Below are positions 48,456-61,014 of a stretch of 64,000 bases of DNA, piece by piece. Below the pieces are notes generated by a model that had not been told where the DNA came from, ran no database searches, and worked only from the letters and a program-made list of their open reading frames with translations. The stretch is from the NCBI RefSeq assembly GCF_008831285.2, contig NC_045147.1, positions 3,808,001-3,872,000 on the forward strand, read 5' to 3'. The position numbers were made by a program, and so were the translations under genes. This stretch comes from Nymphaea colorata (lineage: Eukaryota; Streptophyta; Magnoliopsida; Nymphaeales; Nymphaeaceae). Position 1 is the stretch's first letter; each line of letters opens with the position of its first letter.

Positions 48456-51069
48456 CCATGCAATAGGAAGCTGGGACTGTTTGGAAATGGTTGGGGAATG
48501 TAATCTTCCAGATACCTGTCAATAATTTGCACATGATGAAGTCTGCTAAGGCTCAATGGTTTTACCATAGGCTGGATATGCAGACAGAGTGAGAACCACC
48601 GTGTCCCATTTGTACATTATGATGGTATTGATAGATATTGACTAACAGGGGCCAAGGTTTGTTGTAAATTTATCAGTTTACTTTTTCTTTTTCTGCTCAA
48701 AACTTGGCACATTTGCACACAACAAAAGACGAACAGAGAAAAAAATAACGAGACCCTTGTGAAAATTTGGTACAAAAAAATTCTTTATATGTGTTGCAGC
48801 CATCGTGTGTAGCCATTGTCCTTACGCACTGGGCTCCTTGAACTTCTTCCGACTCTATAATGACAAATCACGAGTACTAGCGGGGATGCGCTCTTGGATA
48901 GGCTGTTAATTTAAAATTTTCTCAGGCGCACCTATCTTGATAGGAAAGAGAGCCAAAGGCAGCGTTATCAGATTCCAATGGCCGTGGTGGATTCAAGAGT
49001 GCCACATGGTGAGCGTTAACTATTTTGAATGTATTTTAAATTTTTTACTTTTAATAATTTTTTGTACATTATTTATTTAATTTTTTAAAAATTGATACAC
49101 TGTATCTGAGGATCGGCCAATTCACCATGTCGGCAGATCAGTAAAAGCAGTTGCTTTTCTGGTGTTGTACTCTCCACTATTTAATAGTTCAGTTTATTAA
49201 TAAGTTGGGCAAAATATAGTGCCTCGAAAACTTTGAAGAAAACAGAACACACTAGGTTTTGAATTTTTATCTAGCTAGTTGGATGTCTTTCTGTAATGCT
49301 GCGATTTTTTTCTTTTTCGAAAATTACGCTCACAAATAATCTGGCAGCCATTGTTTTACAAATATTTAATGAAGCAATTCTCCAAAAGCTTGAGATATAT
49401 TGTACTTATAAAAAAAAAAAAGAAATCATATATTATAGCTGACCAATTCCTCCTTTCGGATTTGGCAGGAGGAATTGTTCAACCTCTCACAGAACATGCC
49501 TCAATGTGTGCATCAGGACACGTGCATGGAAGAAAGGGCCGTGTGTGAAAAAAGGCTGCCGCTGAAACCCTTCGGGCGGCAGCGGTGATGTCGGCTGACC
49601 GGAGGGTTTCTCTCTCTTTCTCTTTTTCTTTGTCCCGGATGCTGCTGAATGAGCAAAATTAAAATTTATCATCAAGAGTGCTATAAACCATTGCTAAAAG
49701 TATGTTAAACTATTGTTGTATCATAAACCATCATTAATTCTTACATGACCACTATTTTTTAATGTTTAATTTTTAATATATATATACATATATATATAAA
49801 AGAAAATAAGTAGCTACGAGACCCTATAATAGAATTGATGGAAATCGTCTACACTTGATTTTAAAGAGATTACATGATGGAAATCAAGTTGTAAATATAA
49901 AAGGCCAAGTTGGTTTTTCAGGAATAAAAAAGCCTCCAACAAGAGGTTTCATCTAAGGAGACATTAGTTCCCTTTGTGTTTCTCCCTTTCTCTCACTCCC
50001 TCTATTATTTTTTGAAGGGTACTTTAAACTCTTGAAAAAACAGTTTCGTTTTTATTTATAATATAATCTTGACTGTCAAACATGTTTGGAAATAAAGGCT
50101 AGATGATTCTCATCAGGGTTTAGTATATAAGGTTTTGATGGTTGCCCTCATATATATATATATATATTTGTAGTAAACTAAACTATAAACCATGGGCCGT
50201 CACCACACCATAACTTGTCACGATGTAGTTTTTGTTTTAAGGGATTAATTTCTAAACATTAGCCATCCCGGCATCCTGCAGGATTGAATCATCCCATGTA
50301 TATAAGTGTTTTGGGTTTGTCTGGAATTGTCGGTGTGAAATGCACTTATTTTCCCATCAATTCTACAAGTTTTCCTCAAAATGTAATATACAAGCTTTTA
50401 CGCTTTCACACGTTCATGGACAAGCTAATTAGCTTTTTTGCTTATCATTTCATAAACCCTTTTTAAATCCTCAATCACATGAGCTTACAGGAAAGGATAC
50501 TAAGCAACAAAAAGTGTAGTTTTTGCCATGATACATGTGACCCATATCTCTAGAAATGAGACATCAAACACAAAATCCATTCATCTAAAAAACATTAATC
50601 CGTTAATGCAAAAGATTTGAGCCTTGTTTTTAGACAAGACTGGATACATAGTGGACCTAGGGTGGCCATGATACATCAGATTCTTGGTCGGCTATAATGA
50701 CCCGCATCAAAATTCTATTGTAGTTATTGATACGACAACCCAGACAGGATCGACCAGCTCTGCTTGGGTCGTCAAGTCTAACAAACAGGCAAACAGTCAA
50801 CAAACATCGTAATCAGCGGCAAAGTAAGGAACTTTTCATTGTAAGAGTCAAATTATAGTTCCAAAATTTTACATAGTTTAAACTAAAACTTTTAGAATTT
50901 ATAAGTAAAATTTTGATTTTTTTTTTCTCTGTTTAAATATGGAAGAAGGGGTGGGGGCCGCGCTGCGTCCCCCGCTAAGCAAAATGCTATTATGTATAAG
51001 CCTAAGGTTGAGATAAAGCAGAAGTCACCTAATAACAAATTAGGTGACCGAAATGGCAGTAGTGTCAGG
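48456..51069. other. MYB-CC 3' UTR, then unassigned AT-rich DNA
   Basis: The 3' UTR probably covers about the first 200 bases. The rest holds a short A run near 49410, TA-rich runs near 49780 and 50155, and a poorly preserved copy of the family 2 short element near 50825-50960 (ending gtgggggccgcgc). No gene is supported. Confidence 0.4.
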
Positions 51070-51568
51070 TGAGAGGTTGTATGGGCATCTCAATTTAAGC
51101 TGCTCTTGATATCCTATGATCTTGAGGGGTTTATTGATGGGACAAAAAAGCATCCAAGAAAACTGCCATTAAAGACGTAAGTCTATTCCAAAGCTAGACT
51201 ATATTTATTTGCATCGTTGTGACCAGCTTCCTTTAAGATGGTTCATCTCTTCTTCGTCTGATTCCATTCGTTCTCAAATAATTGTTGATCTCGAAGACGT
51301 CGTATGAAGTTTGGCACACTCTAAAGGACGCCTATGCCGCCCAGAAAAGAGCTCGCGTGATGCAGCTAGCTCAAAAAACAGTTGTAATGCTCAATAAGGG
51401 AGAACAAGACCATCATTGAATATGTTCAGAAAGCTAAATCTATAGCTCTTCTTCTCAAAGTTGCCGGCAAAAAATGTTGAAGAAGAGGCCCTTGTCCTCC
51501 CTGTATTCTTCACGGCTCACCTAGTGAATAGGACTCTTTACGAGTCTCTATCACCACCCTTGTGGAGC

Positions 51569-51862
51569 TGAAGACTTTCTGATTAAGTAATGATTATGGG
51601 TTCAAGCAAATCATCGTTCGTTGGAGCCTTTGATCTCCATTAATATCTTTAAGTCTGCAGTTACAAAGACTGGTACACATTGTGGTTATAATAACTGACA
51701 GACAAGAGATAACCACGTGTATGGTTACAGAATATAGACAAGAGATAGCCACCTGTAGAACTGGTTACAGAACTTCAGTGACCCGTGCATTTATCTAAAC
51801 TATTACAGAACTGAACTAACACAAGTTATCTAAACCACTCATCTGAACTGTTCATCATATCA
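51569..51862 (-). repeat. 3' LTR of copia element B
   Basis: About 294 bp, read on the minus strand from 51862 (TGATATGATGAAC) to 51569. It is shorter than its partner because of internal deletions. Confidence 0.8.
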
Positions 51863-51896
51863 TTCCCCCTCAATCAGACGGTCAGTTCATTGACAC

Positions 51897-52254
51897 TGTT
51901 AAGGATATGCTTATCACACGAGAAGATCAGGGAGATATGGATATGCTTATCACTGGAGAAGATCAAGGAGATACAGATCGATCAAGCCACCATCAAAGGA
52001 AGCAAATTTCAAAAGGATCAGCTCAAGGGAAACTTAATCCCTGCAAAATCTGCATCTGTAAAATTAACGGTTAAAGAGCTTGTCTCAAATGTGAACAATA
52101 AAATCACTATAAATAGAACCTCTCAATCTCACGGTAATGGATGAGAGATTGAGAGACAATTAGCCTTTTGCCATGGATGTAGACTTTACAAAGAGTCAAC
52201 CACATTAAACATTCATGCCTAAAATCTTCTTCTCTATACCTTGAAAATTTTTCA
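51897..52254 (+). repeat. 5' LTR of copia element C
   Basis: 358 bp, starting tgttaaggatatgc and ending aaaatttttca. It contains a TATA-like ctataaatagaacc near 52110. Confidence 0.92.
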
Positions 52255-52266
52255 TGGTATTAGAGC
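52255..52266 (+). other. primer binding site of copia element C
   Basis: tggtattagagc directly abuts the LTR. It differs from the tRNA-Met complement by one C to T change. Confidence 0.85.
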
Positions 52267-52662
52267 ATCAGGCGAACAGGCTGTATTGAGTAATCGCAGA
52301 ACAGAGCACCAACCCGCCTAGAATCTGTCACGTTTTCTTTTGGCCGGCGTTGTCAACTCTGGCAGCAGTAGAAGTCGAGCAAGGGCATTTTGGAATCCTG
52401 TACTTCTGAGGAACATTTCCACCAATTTTTAGATTTTTTGGAGCAGACATTGAAGAGCTATGAATTTTAGAAGGACTGTCTGTCGCTGTGAAGTTTCCTG
52501 TGATTGCTGAAGCCGAAAACCGTGTTTCTCCAATTTCTATTCAAGAATTTGGGATTTGACGGCCCTCTGGAGAAACATTTCGACACTCCCTTTTGGTTTA
52601 TTCCTTCTGATTGTTGGCTTGATCCTGCTGAAACTTTGCTACTACTCTCCCTCATTTCTGTC

Positions 52663-55600
52663 ATGACAACTCAAAACGATGCTAGTATGTCTTCAATACA
52701 ATCAGTGGTCAGCACTTTCTCGGTTCTTCCCACACCAACAAGCCTGCGACACTTCCTTGCTGTGAAGCTGTCTACAGACAATTATTTGTTATGAGAATCT
52801 CAATTCATTCCCCTTCTCAAAAGCTACGGATTGGATGAGATATGCTGATGGCACAAATAAGTATCCTGAAAAATTTCTCTCTGCTGACAAAGACAAGGAA
52901 GCAGAGCTAAATCCTACATATATAGAATGGAAAAAGATGGATCAGCTACTACTAGGGTGAATTGAAGATGTCTCATGAAGTATAGAGTGCTTTGAGATGC
53001 ATGTATGCAGCCCACTCTCGTTCCCTTGCCACCTATTTTCACAAAGTAAAAGGCATTGCACATCAGTTGGCATTGGCATCTAAACCAGTAGAGAATGACG
53101 ATCTCGTGTTTTACATTCTTCCTGGTCTTCCAACTCATGAGTATGGAGCTTTGAAGACTTTTTTGAACACTAGAGTTGAACAAATTGAACTCGATGAACT
53201 CATTAGTCTTCTCTTGATTCATGAAGCTCAATGTGAAGCAAATGAACCTAAAACAGACACCGTCCATATTGCCAATATTGCATATGGCAATCAACAAGTA
53301 AACAAAGCTTATTCAAACAGAAAATTTAATTGACAAGGCCGTGGAAACAGAAACCTGAATTCTAGGCAAACTGGAGCAAATCGTTTGGTAGTCTGCCATG
53401 GGTGTGGAAATCCAGGTCATATGGTTACAAACTACCGCACCATTTGTCAAGTATGCCACCAACCAGGTCACAGTGCACCGCGTTGCAAAGAATATTGTTT
53501 TCTCAAAGACGAGTCGCCACAAGTCAATGCTGCTATAGTTGATTCCGAACAGATAGATAGTGCATGGTATCCAGACTTTAGGGCAACTCATCATGTCACC
53601 GCATATTTAAACAACTTATCAACAAATTTGGATTACAAAGGCAAAGATCAACTAAAAATAGGTAATGGGACAGGTTTGTTCATATCGTCCATTGGAAATT
53701 CCTGCTTTAAGGCTGCCAATACAGATTTTCATATGAATCAAATCTTACATGTGCCATCAATTTCAAAAAACTTGCTTTCGGTCCAACAGTGTACTAAAGA
53801 TAATGATGCAATATTTGAGTTTCACTATGACAATTGTTTTGTTAAGGATCGCAAGACTCTGGGCGAGTTCTTCTTCAAGGAAAAACTAAACGTGGACTTT
53901 ATTAGGTGGAGCTACAAAAGACGTCATGCATACCCACAACTCAAGTAGGAGAACGATACTTGGCATTATCGGTTGGGACATCCCTACATGAAAGTAGTTA
54001 GTCATATTTTATCTAAGTTTGGTTTGCTTGTGTTTCGTCCAGACTCTAATAAAGTTTGTGAAGCATGTCAGTTAGGAAAAAGTCATGTCTTACCTTTTCA
54101 TTCATCTAAAAATATAGTAGAAGTGCCTCTTGAGTTGATTTTTTCCGATGTTTGGGGACCTGCCCCAGTTGATTCATTGCATGGTTATGGTTATTATGTT
54201 ACTTTTGTGGATGTTTTTTCTCGCTACACTTGGATATTTATTATCAGAAATAAATCAAATGTGCTGCCTATTTTTCAAATGTTTCAGAAGAAAGTTCAAA
54301 ACAAGTTTGATTGCAGAAGTCTTTCCAAAGCGATTTGGGTGGGGAATATCGATCATTGCACTCTTGTCTCAAACTCTAAGGCATTGAACATAGAATCTTC
54401 TGTCCTCATACTCTTGAACAAAATGGACATGTTGAACGAAAACACATACATATAGTGGAAACTGGGCTTACACTCCTGGCTCATGTCGGTGTCTCACAAT
54501 GTTTTTGAGATTTTTCTTTTACTACAGCAGTCTATCTAATTAATCGTATGCCTTCTCCTACTGTAAAAATGCAATCGCCTTATTATGTTTTATTCGGACG
54601 ATCACCTGCTTACAAATTTATGAAGGTTTTTTGCTGTGCTTGCTTCCCAAGTGTTCGACCTTCTAATGCTCACAAATTGCAGTTTTACTCAGCCAAATGT
54701 GTTTTCTTGGGCTACAATAGTCAACACAAAGGTTACTTGTGCTATGACAAACAAACTCAGAAAATTATGGTGAATCGAAATGTGATCTTTGATGAAGGAG
54801 TTTTTCCTTTTAAAGTTGCCTCAATCACCAACTCACCCGACCCTCCTACAGCCATAGTGCATGTACATATTCCCTTACCTACTCCCCCATCACCGTTCTT
54901 TCTCCCACAACCGACCTCCTTATCTCCATCACAACGTCCATCTAGTCTTCCTAATCCGACTCCCACCACTGACCTCCTACCTTCACCATCACCCGACCTA
55001 GCTACAACTGCCCCACCCGACCCCATTCCACCACCGACCTCCTCCACCACTCGCTCTCACCATATGATAACTAGCTCCCAAACTGGCTCCCTTAAACCTA
55101 AAGTTTATGCCTCCTCTGCACTCCATTCCCCTTGCTCTTGAGGCTCACCTTCATCAAGAAATTGAGCCTGCTTGTTTCTCCCAGGCTGTGAAACATGCAA
55201 CTTGGCAACAGGCTATGGATCAATAGTTTCATGCTCTCCTTCAAAATCAGACATGGACATTGGTTCCTCGATCTCAACCATCTAATCTTGTTGATACCAA
55301 ATGGATTTACAAAATCAAGCACAAACCAGACAGTTCCATTGAGCATCACAAGGCTCATTTGGTTGTTTGGGTTTTCACTCAAGAGGCTGGTATTGATTAT
55401 TTTGATACCTTCAGTCCTGTTGTCAAGCATAGTTCCATTCGCCTCGTACTCACTATTGCTCTCAATCGCCATTGGCCCATCAAGCAGGTGGACATCAACA
55501 ATGCTTTCTTACACGGGGACTTGTCTGAAGATGTTTATATGACTCAACCAACCGGCTATGTCGACCCAAAATTTCCTGATCATGTCTATCGACTTCGCAA

Positions 55601-56680
55601 GGCTATTTATGGTCTCAAGCAGGCTCCTAGGGCATGGTTTAATCAACTTAATATGTTCCTTCAGCATCTTAGATTCACCGGCTCCAAGATTGATACGTCA
55701 CTGTTTGTTTATGATCGATAAGGTACTCCAATTTATCTTCTTGTTTATGTAGATATCACAGGTAGCTCCACATCTATGGTTGAAGCTCTTACCTCTAAGT
55801 TGGCAACTCACTTTCCTCTCAAAGATCTTGGTCTGTTACGTTATTTTTTGAGGATAGAAGTACATCTGATGGACTGTTTTTATCACAACACAAGTATATG
55901 CTTGATCTACTTATGCGCCACAACATGCTCGGAGTCAAGCTGGTTTCCACTCCTATGGCGTCCAACACTCGTCTCTCAGATCATGATGGAACTCCTCTGT
56001 TTGATCCTACGCCTTATCATCAAGCTGTTGGAGCACCTCAATATCTTACTGTTACTCGGCCAGAACTTTTGTATGTGGTGAATAAAGTCTGTCAATATAT
56101 TCATGCTTATCGTGATTCACATTGGGTTGCGGTTAAACGAATACTTCGCTATGTCAAACATATTCTGGGATATGGTCTTCTCCTTCCCCCATCCACTAAT
56201 CTATACTTAACTACTTACACTGATGTTGATTGGGCTGGTAATTTTGATGATCGCAAATCTACTAGGCGTTTCACAGTCTTTTTTTGTCACTCTCTTGTCT
56301 CATGGTCTACTTGAAAGCAAGCGACTATTGCTCGGTCTAGTAGTAAAGTTGAATATAGGGCGCTCGCCTCCGCTGCCACTGAAGTTCTTTCCCTTACATA
56401 CATCCTCCAGGAACTGAATATTTCTTCTCAACAAGTGCCCACTATCTTTTGTGATAATGCCAGTGCAACTTATCTCTCGGCAAATCCTGTTTTTCATCGC
56501 TGATCTAAACATATTGAAATTGATGTTCATTTCATCCGAGATCATATCGCAAAGGGTCATTTGCAAGTTCGCTATATTTCAAGTTTGGATCAAATCACCA
56601 ACCTGTTTACTAAGCCACTCTCCACCGTCAGATTTGAAGCTCTTTGTAGCAAATTGAGCATTTGGTCTCCCATGCTCAAT
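52663..56680 (+). pseudogene. gag-pol: copia element C polyprotein (broken)
   Basis: Gag starts at about 52663. The first zinc knuckle (CHGCGNPGHMVTNY) has lost its last Cys to Tyr, whereas the second (CQVCHQPGHSAPRC) is intact. The protease box reads WYPDFRATHHV in place of the family D-S-G. Integrase runs from WHYRLGHP near 53962 through CEACQLGK and FSDVWGP; its later acidic residues lie in another frame after a shift near 54310. Reverse transcriptase starts near 55260 (TKWIYKIKHKPD). Its catalytic box reads LVYVDITGSS near 55745, two or three residues shorter than the usual YVDD-containing segment. RNase H follows near 56220 (DWAGNFDDRKST) and the frame ends near 56680. Confidence 0.92.
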
Positions 56681-56691
56681 CTGAGGGGGGC

Positions 56692-57042
56692 TGTTAAGGA
56701 TATGCCTATCATACTAAAAGATCTAGGAGATATGGATATGCCTATCACATGAGAAGATCAAAGAGATACGGATCAAGCCACCATCAAAGGAAGCAAATTT
56801 CAAAAGGATCTGCTCAAGGGAAACTCAATCCCTACAAAATCTGCATCTGTAAAATTAACGGATAAAGCACTTGTCTCAAATGTAAACAATAAAATCACTA
56901 TAAATAGAACCTCGCAATCTCATGGTAATGGATGAGAGAGAAAGAATTAGCCTTTTGCCGTGGATGTAGACTCTACAAAGAGTCCAACCATGTTAAACAT
57001 TCATGCCTAAAATCTTTTTCTCTATACCTTGAGAATTTTTCA
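56692..57042 (+). repeat. 3' LTR of copia element C
   Basis: 351 bp, starting tgttaaggatatgc after a gagggggg purine tract and ending agaatttttca. Confidence 0.92.
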
Positions 57043-59137
57043 GTCACACACTCTGGATCTAAATTTTTTGAATTGTCTGGTTCAAGAGGTTTTGTAAATC
57101 CATCAGCAAATTGGTCTGCTGTTTTAATCAACTCAAGCAAAATAATCCTTTCTTCACGAGATCCCGGTTCGAGCATGAAACAAAGGATTTGGGGCAAGAT
57201 ATAGCGCGCCTAGATTCTCACACCATAGGGTTGGAGAAGTGCTCAACTGAAAAACACAACTCCTTGAGAAACACTTGCAAACACAACAATTCAGCAGTAG
57301 CTTCAGCAAGAACCTTGTAGTCCGCCTCAGTACTAGAACGCGCCACAGTTCGCTGCTTGTTAGATGCCCACGAAATAGCATTGTCTCCAAATGAGTAATG
57401 AACCCCTATCTTCTATGCTTTCAGCCCAATCGGCGTCGGTGAATGCTCATAATTTAAGAGGACATAGCTCTTTTAATGATTTTTAGAGTGAAGTGTGATG
57501 TTCCATAGAGGTACTAGAGAATTCTCTTCACTAATTCCCAATTCTTCTTGTGTGGTTGATGTATGTATTGACATGTTTATTCACTGCCTGGACAATGTCT
57601 GGTTTCATCAAATTCAAATATTGGAGAGAACCAATAATTTTTCTTTACAAGTTTGACTCTTCAAAGACTTCTTGTGTGGATTGCACGCTGGTTTTGTCAT
57701 GTCCATGTTGGCTTTCTTCAAGATGCCTTGAACATAATTTTGTTGACTCAATTCTATGCCATGTCGAAGGTATTGTACTTCCAGCCTAAGGAAATAAGAG
57801 TTTCCAAAGATCTTTAATTGAGAAATTTCTATTCAATTCGTCTATCAGTTTTTCAATTTCTAGTGTAGAGGTTCTGATGACTATGATGAAATGAACATAG
57901 AACAGAATGTAGAGTTTAGTTTCACCTCGAAATTTAATAAAAAGTGAAGCATTTGTGTGCTCTCAATGCTTAAGTCCACAGATTGCTTTGGCCGAGGTGT
58001 ACGCAATCTACATAACCTACCTTCTGGCTGTTACATGTAGACCGCTTTGTCTAGAACCCCATTCAAGAGGCATTGTTGAAGTCCAATTGCCGAATCATCC
58101 AATCATGTTGAATTGAAGATTGAGGAATCACATGGATAGTGGTAGGTTTTATCATTGGACAAAACGTCTCTCCACAGTCAATTCTTGGTTCTTCAAGAAA
58201 CCTTTTGGCCATCAAAGGTGCTTTGTACCGAGCAACGGAGCCGTCTGAATTTTTCTTGATCTTATAGACTCACTTTGAACCTATAACATTGAAGTGGGGT
58301 TGAGGTGGAACCAAGCGCAAGTTTTCTTTGCAATAAGTGCTTGAAATTCTACATCTTGATTTTCTGCTGCCTGCTCATATTGTTTCAAGAAATCTTCAGA
58401 CTGCTGAGTTGTGAATTGACTTTGATGATCGGATTGGAATGATTTGATGTCTGTTCCAAACTGTTTTTCAACAAGAGATTAAAATACATGAAACATTCAA
58501 ACGTGTCACTCTTTCAAGGGGAATAGCCAGCTGTACCGAGAATATCCATCTATTAATAACAAAAAATATTTAAAACACTTCTCTTGACGTCACCGGTGAA
58601 AGACCCAGAGATTAACATGCACTACTCATAATATTTATTTTCTATATGACCCAACAAAAGAAAACGTCGACTTGTATGCCTTTCCAAAAGGACAATTTTC
58701 ACATACTTTTATGCTTGAATCCTTATAAACTAAAATTTCTTTATTTGCTACCAGAAAGTCAATGACACTTCTATTGACGTGTCCCATCCTTTTATGCTAG
58801 TGATCAGGAGAAAATCTTTGGGCTCCATAATCCGATATCATCGCCATAGTGCTTGCCTTAATTGGATAGACCCAACTTGCTTCTTTGTTGCCCAAGGCGC
58901 ACTGTTCCTGTTTGAGGATCTTTGGTAACCAATTCAAAAGTAGTAAATTTGACAAATACAGTCATTATCCTTAATGAACTAACAGGAAGTAAGTTACGTG
59001 CAATACAAGGATCCGTCAACAAACTTCTTCAGATCCTGGCTTAACATCACTGTCTCAATTTGAGATCTCCAAAGCAAGTAATATCTAAACTGGATCTAGC
59101 ATTCTATTGTCTATTCATGCTGCTAGATGCCAGAAAG
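57043..59137 (-). pseudogene. copia element B polyprotein relic (integrase, RT, RNase H)
   Basis: Minus strand, from right to left. A zinc-binding CENCPFGKA lies near 58690. Integrase core follows near 58560-58430 (EKQFGTDIKSFQSDH). Reverse transcriptase start is near 58290 (SKWVYKIKKNSDGSVARYK). RNase H is near 57390-57050 ([20 protein letters not shown], then TADQFADGFTKPLE). Gag and protease are largely missing, and frameshifts and stops are frequent. Confidence 0.8.
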
Positions 59138-59149
59138 GCTCTGATACCA
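59138..59149 (-). other. primer binding site of copia element B
   Basis: The minus strand reads tggtatcagagc, an exact tRNA-Met type primer site, adjacent to the LTR. Confidence 0.88.
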
Positions 59150-59479
59150 TGAAACTTTTAAGGACTTCTTGAGAAAATAATGACTATGGGCTCAAGCAAA
59201 TCATCGTTCATTTGAGCCCCTGATCTCCATTAATAACTTTACGTTTACAAAAGACTGGTACACATTGTGGTCACAATAACTGATAGGCAATATGTGTATA
59301 ACAGGTGACAGAATATAGACAAGAGATAACCACGTGTATAACTGGTTAAAGAACTGCAGTGACACATGTATTATTTATCTAAACTATTACAGAACTGAAC
59401 TAACACGTGTTAAACTATTACAGAACTGAACTAACATATGTTGTTATCTAAACCACTCGTTAAACTGTTCATCTTATCA
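59150..59479 (-). repeat. 5' LTR of copia element B
   Basis: About 330 bp. On the minus strand it starts TGATAAGATGAACAG at 59479 and ends AAAAGTTTCA at 59150, next to the minus-strand primer site at 59138-59149. Confidence 0.85.
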
Positions 59480-61014
59480 GGAACCTATATTTATGACTCA
59501 ACCTTGCTGCCTCATGTTTACACACGAGGCTTTCATTAGAGAGGCTGAAGTCGGTGAGAAGAGCACTAAGCCTCAATTTGAGGCTAACGTTGCCCAAAGA
59601 GCAAATCAGAACAGAAACCAGTATTTTCAAAGGGACAAATAATATCGTGATGGTCGTGGAAGACGGTCACATGGTAGATGCTGAGAAAGAGGCGTCTACA
59701 ATAACCGACAAAACCAACAGCCAAACAATGAGCAATGATAATAAGTTGTTTGTCAATTCTGTGACAAAACGAGACATACTGAAAAGACATGTCACCAAAT
59801 TCATTCAAAGAAATAAATCCCCCACACAGAAAACAAGAGTGATGATGCCTGGTACCCGGATTCAGGCGCATCACATCACATTGCTCACAACTAGAGTTCC
59901 CTATCCATCGATTCAGGCTATTCAGGCATAAATTCTATCAGTGGGAAACAACAAAAGTTTGGCCAATAAGCATGTTGGTAGATCTTCCTTTAAAGTGGGA
60001 AACTTTGAACTAAATATGAATGATATTTTCCATGTTCTCTTGATCACGAAAAAGCTTTTATCTGTGCACCATTTTCCTAAAGATAATGGTGTGATTTTTG
60101 AATTTAGACATGCCAGGACCAGAACCAGAGCTTTTACATGGACCAACAAAGGGTGGAATGTACACGTAGGACCTTCACGGGCTCAAGAAGATAGTTATCT
60201 GTGCTGGAGAGAGAGCCAGTTGTGCTGTCTAACGCAACCGGCTGGAACATCCTAGTAGATTGTTGACAGCATTATTAGTTCTTTCAACTAGTCGTTTTTT
60301 TAATTGTTCCATCAATGTTTTCTCTTCATGTCAAACTGCTAAAGTTCATAAACTGCCTTTCAGTTGTATTGACTATTGTAGCCTGGAACCGTTAAATTAC
60401 TTTTTCAGAAGTGTGGGGGCTGACCCCTGCGTCAAGCATTGACGGGCATCAGTTTTAAGTTAACTTTGTTGATGATCAATCTTAAAGTTCACTTGGTTAT
60501 TTTTTATTGAAGCATAAATCTGAGGTGTTGGATACGTTTTTCAGAAATTTAAAAATATGGAAAGAAAATTAAACACTTCCATAGTGAGGGTGGAGGGGAG
60601 TACCAAGCCATGGATGACTACTTTGCTGTAGTAATCAAACACAGGTACTCCTGTCATCATGCTCAAGAACGAAATGGAGTCTCCCAACAGAAACACAGCC
60701 AATTGTTGATACAGGTTTAACTTTAATGGCTCACCGTGGTGTCCCAAAGAAATTCTGGTCCTTTGCTTTTCCACTGTTGTGTTCTTCATAAATTAGCTTC
60801 GTACTCCAAGCATTTAGCTAATATATTCAACATCTTTTGCTACTTTCGTGCTTTTCCTTTCTCGAGGCATTTCTCTGCGAAGTATTTCATCTTTTGCTAC
60901 TTTCGTGCGTCAGAAACCAAAATTGACTTAAACAAAGTTTGAGTGAAGCTATTGGAAGCATTTCTCTATTCTCATCTCTGTTTCTGACGTTCATCTATTC
61001 AAATTTTTAATGCA

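Larger units (their letters stand above)
51897..57042 (+). mobile_element. copia element C, nested in B
   Basis: LTRs at 51897-52254 and 56692-57042 both start tgttaaggatatgc and end tttttca. Primer site tggtattagagc lies at 52255-52266. Purine tract gagggggg is at 56683-56690. Flanking 5-mers gacac (51892-51896) and gtcac (57043-57047) match at 4 of 5. The insertion point is between the RNase H end and the 3' LTR of element B. The LTRs are visibly more diverged than those of the chromovirus at 6350-11876. Confidence 0.92.
51569..59479 (-). mobile_element. copia element B, minus strand, interrupted by element C
   Basis: LTRs at 51569-51862 and 59150-59479 share long stretches, for example aatcatcgttcg, ctattacagaactgaac and aaccactc. 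A primer site in minus orientation, gctctgatacca, lies at 59138-59149. A purine tract (plus strand ttccccctc) lies at 51863-51871. Flanking 5-mers ggagc (51564-51568) and ggaac (59480-59484) match at 4 of 5. It was inserted within the gag of element A. The coding remnant is 57043-59137. Confidence 0.85.
51070..60835 (+). mobile_element. outermost copia element A (split gag-integrase relic)
   Basis: The left piece, 51070-51568, is copia gag: ISYDLEGFIDGTKKHP, EVWHTLKDAYAAQKRARVM, and an end SITTLVE. The right piece, 59480-60835, continues it with THEAFIREAEVGEKSTKPQF, then a zinc knuckle VVCQFCDKTRHTEKTCH and protease AWYPDSGASHHIAHN. A GAG-pre-integrase stretch (ITKKLLSVHHF) and integrase remnants (VHKLPF, HKSEVLDTFFRNLK, FSTVVFFIN) follow. 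The gag sequence resumes correctly once element B (51569-59479) is removed. RT and LTRs were not found, and many stops and frameshifts are present. Confidence 0.82.

Noticed and set aside
54757-55050. 97-codon Gly/Val-rich minus-strand frame
   Set aside because: It is antisense to the Pro-rich linker of the copia C polyprotein.
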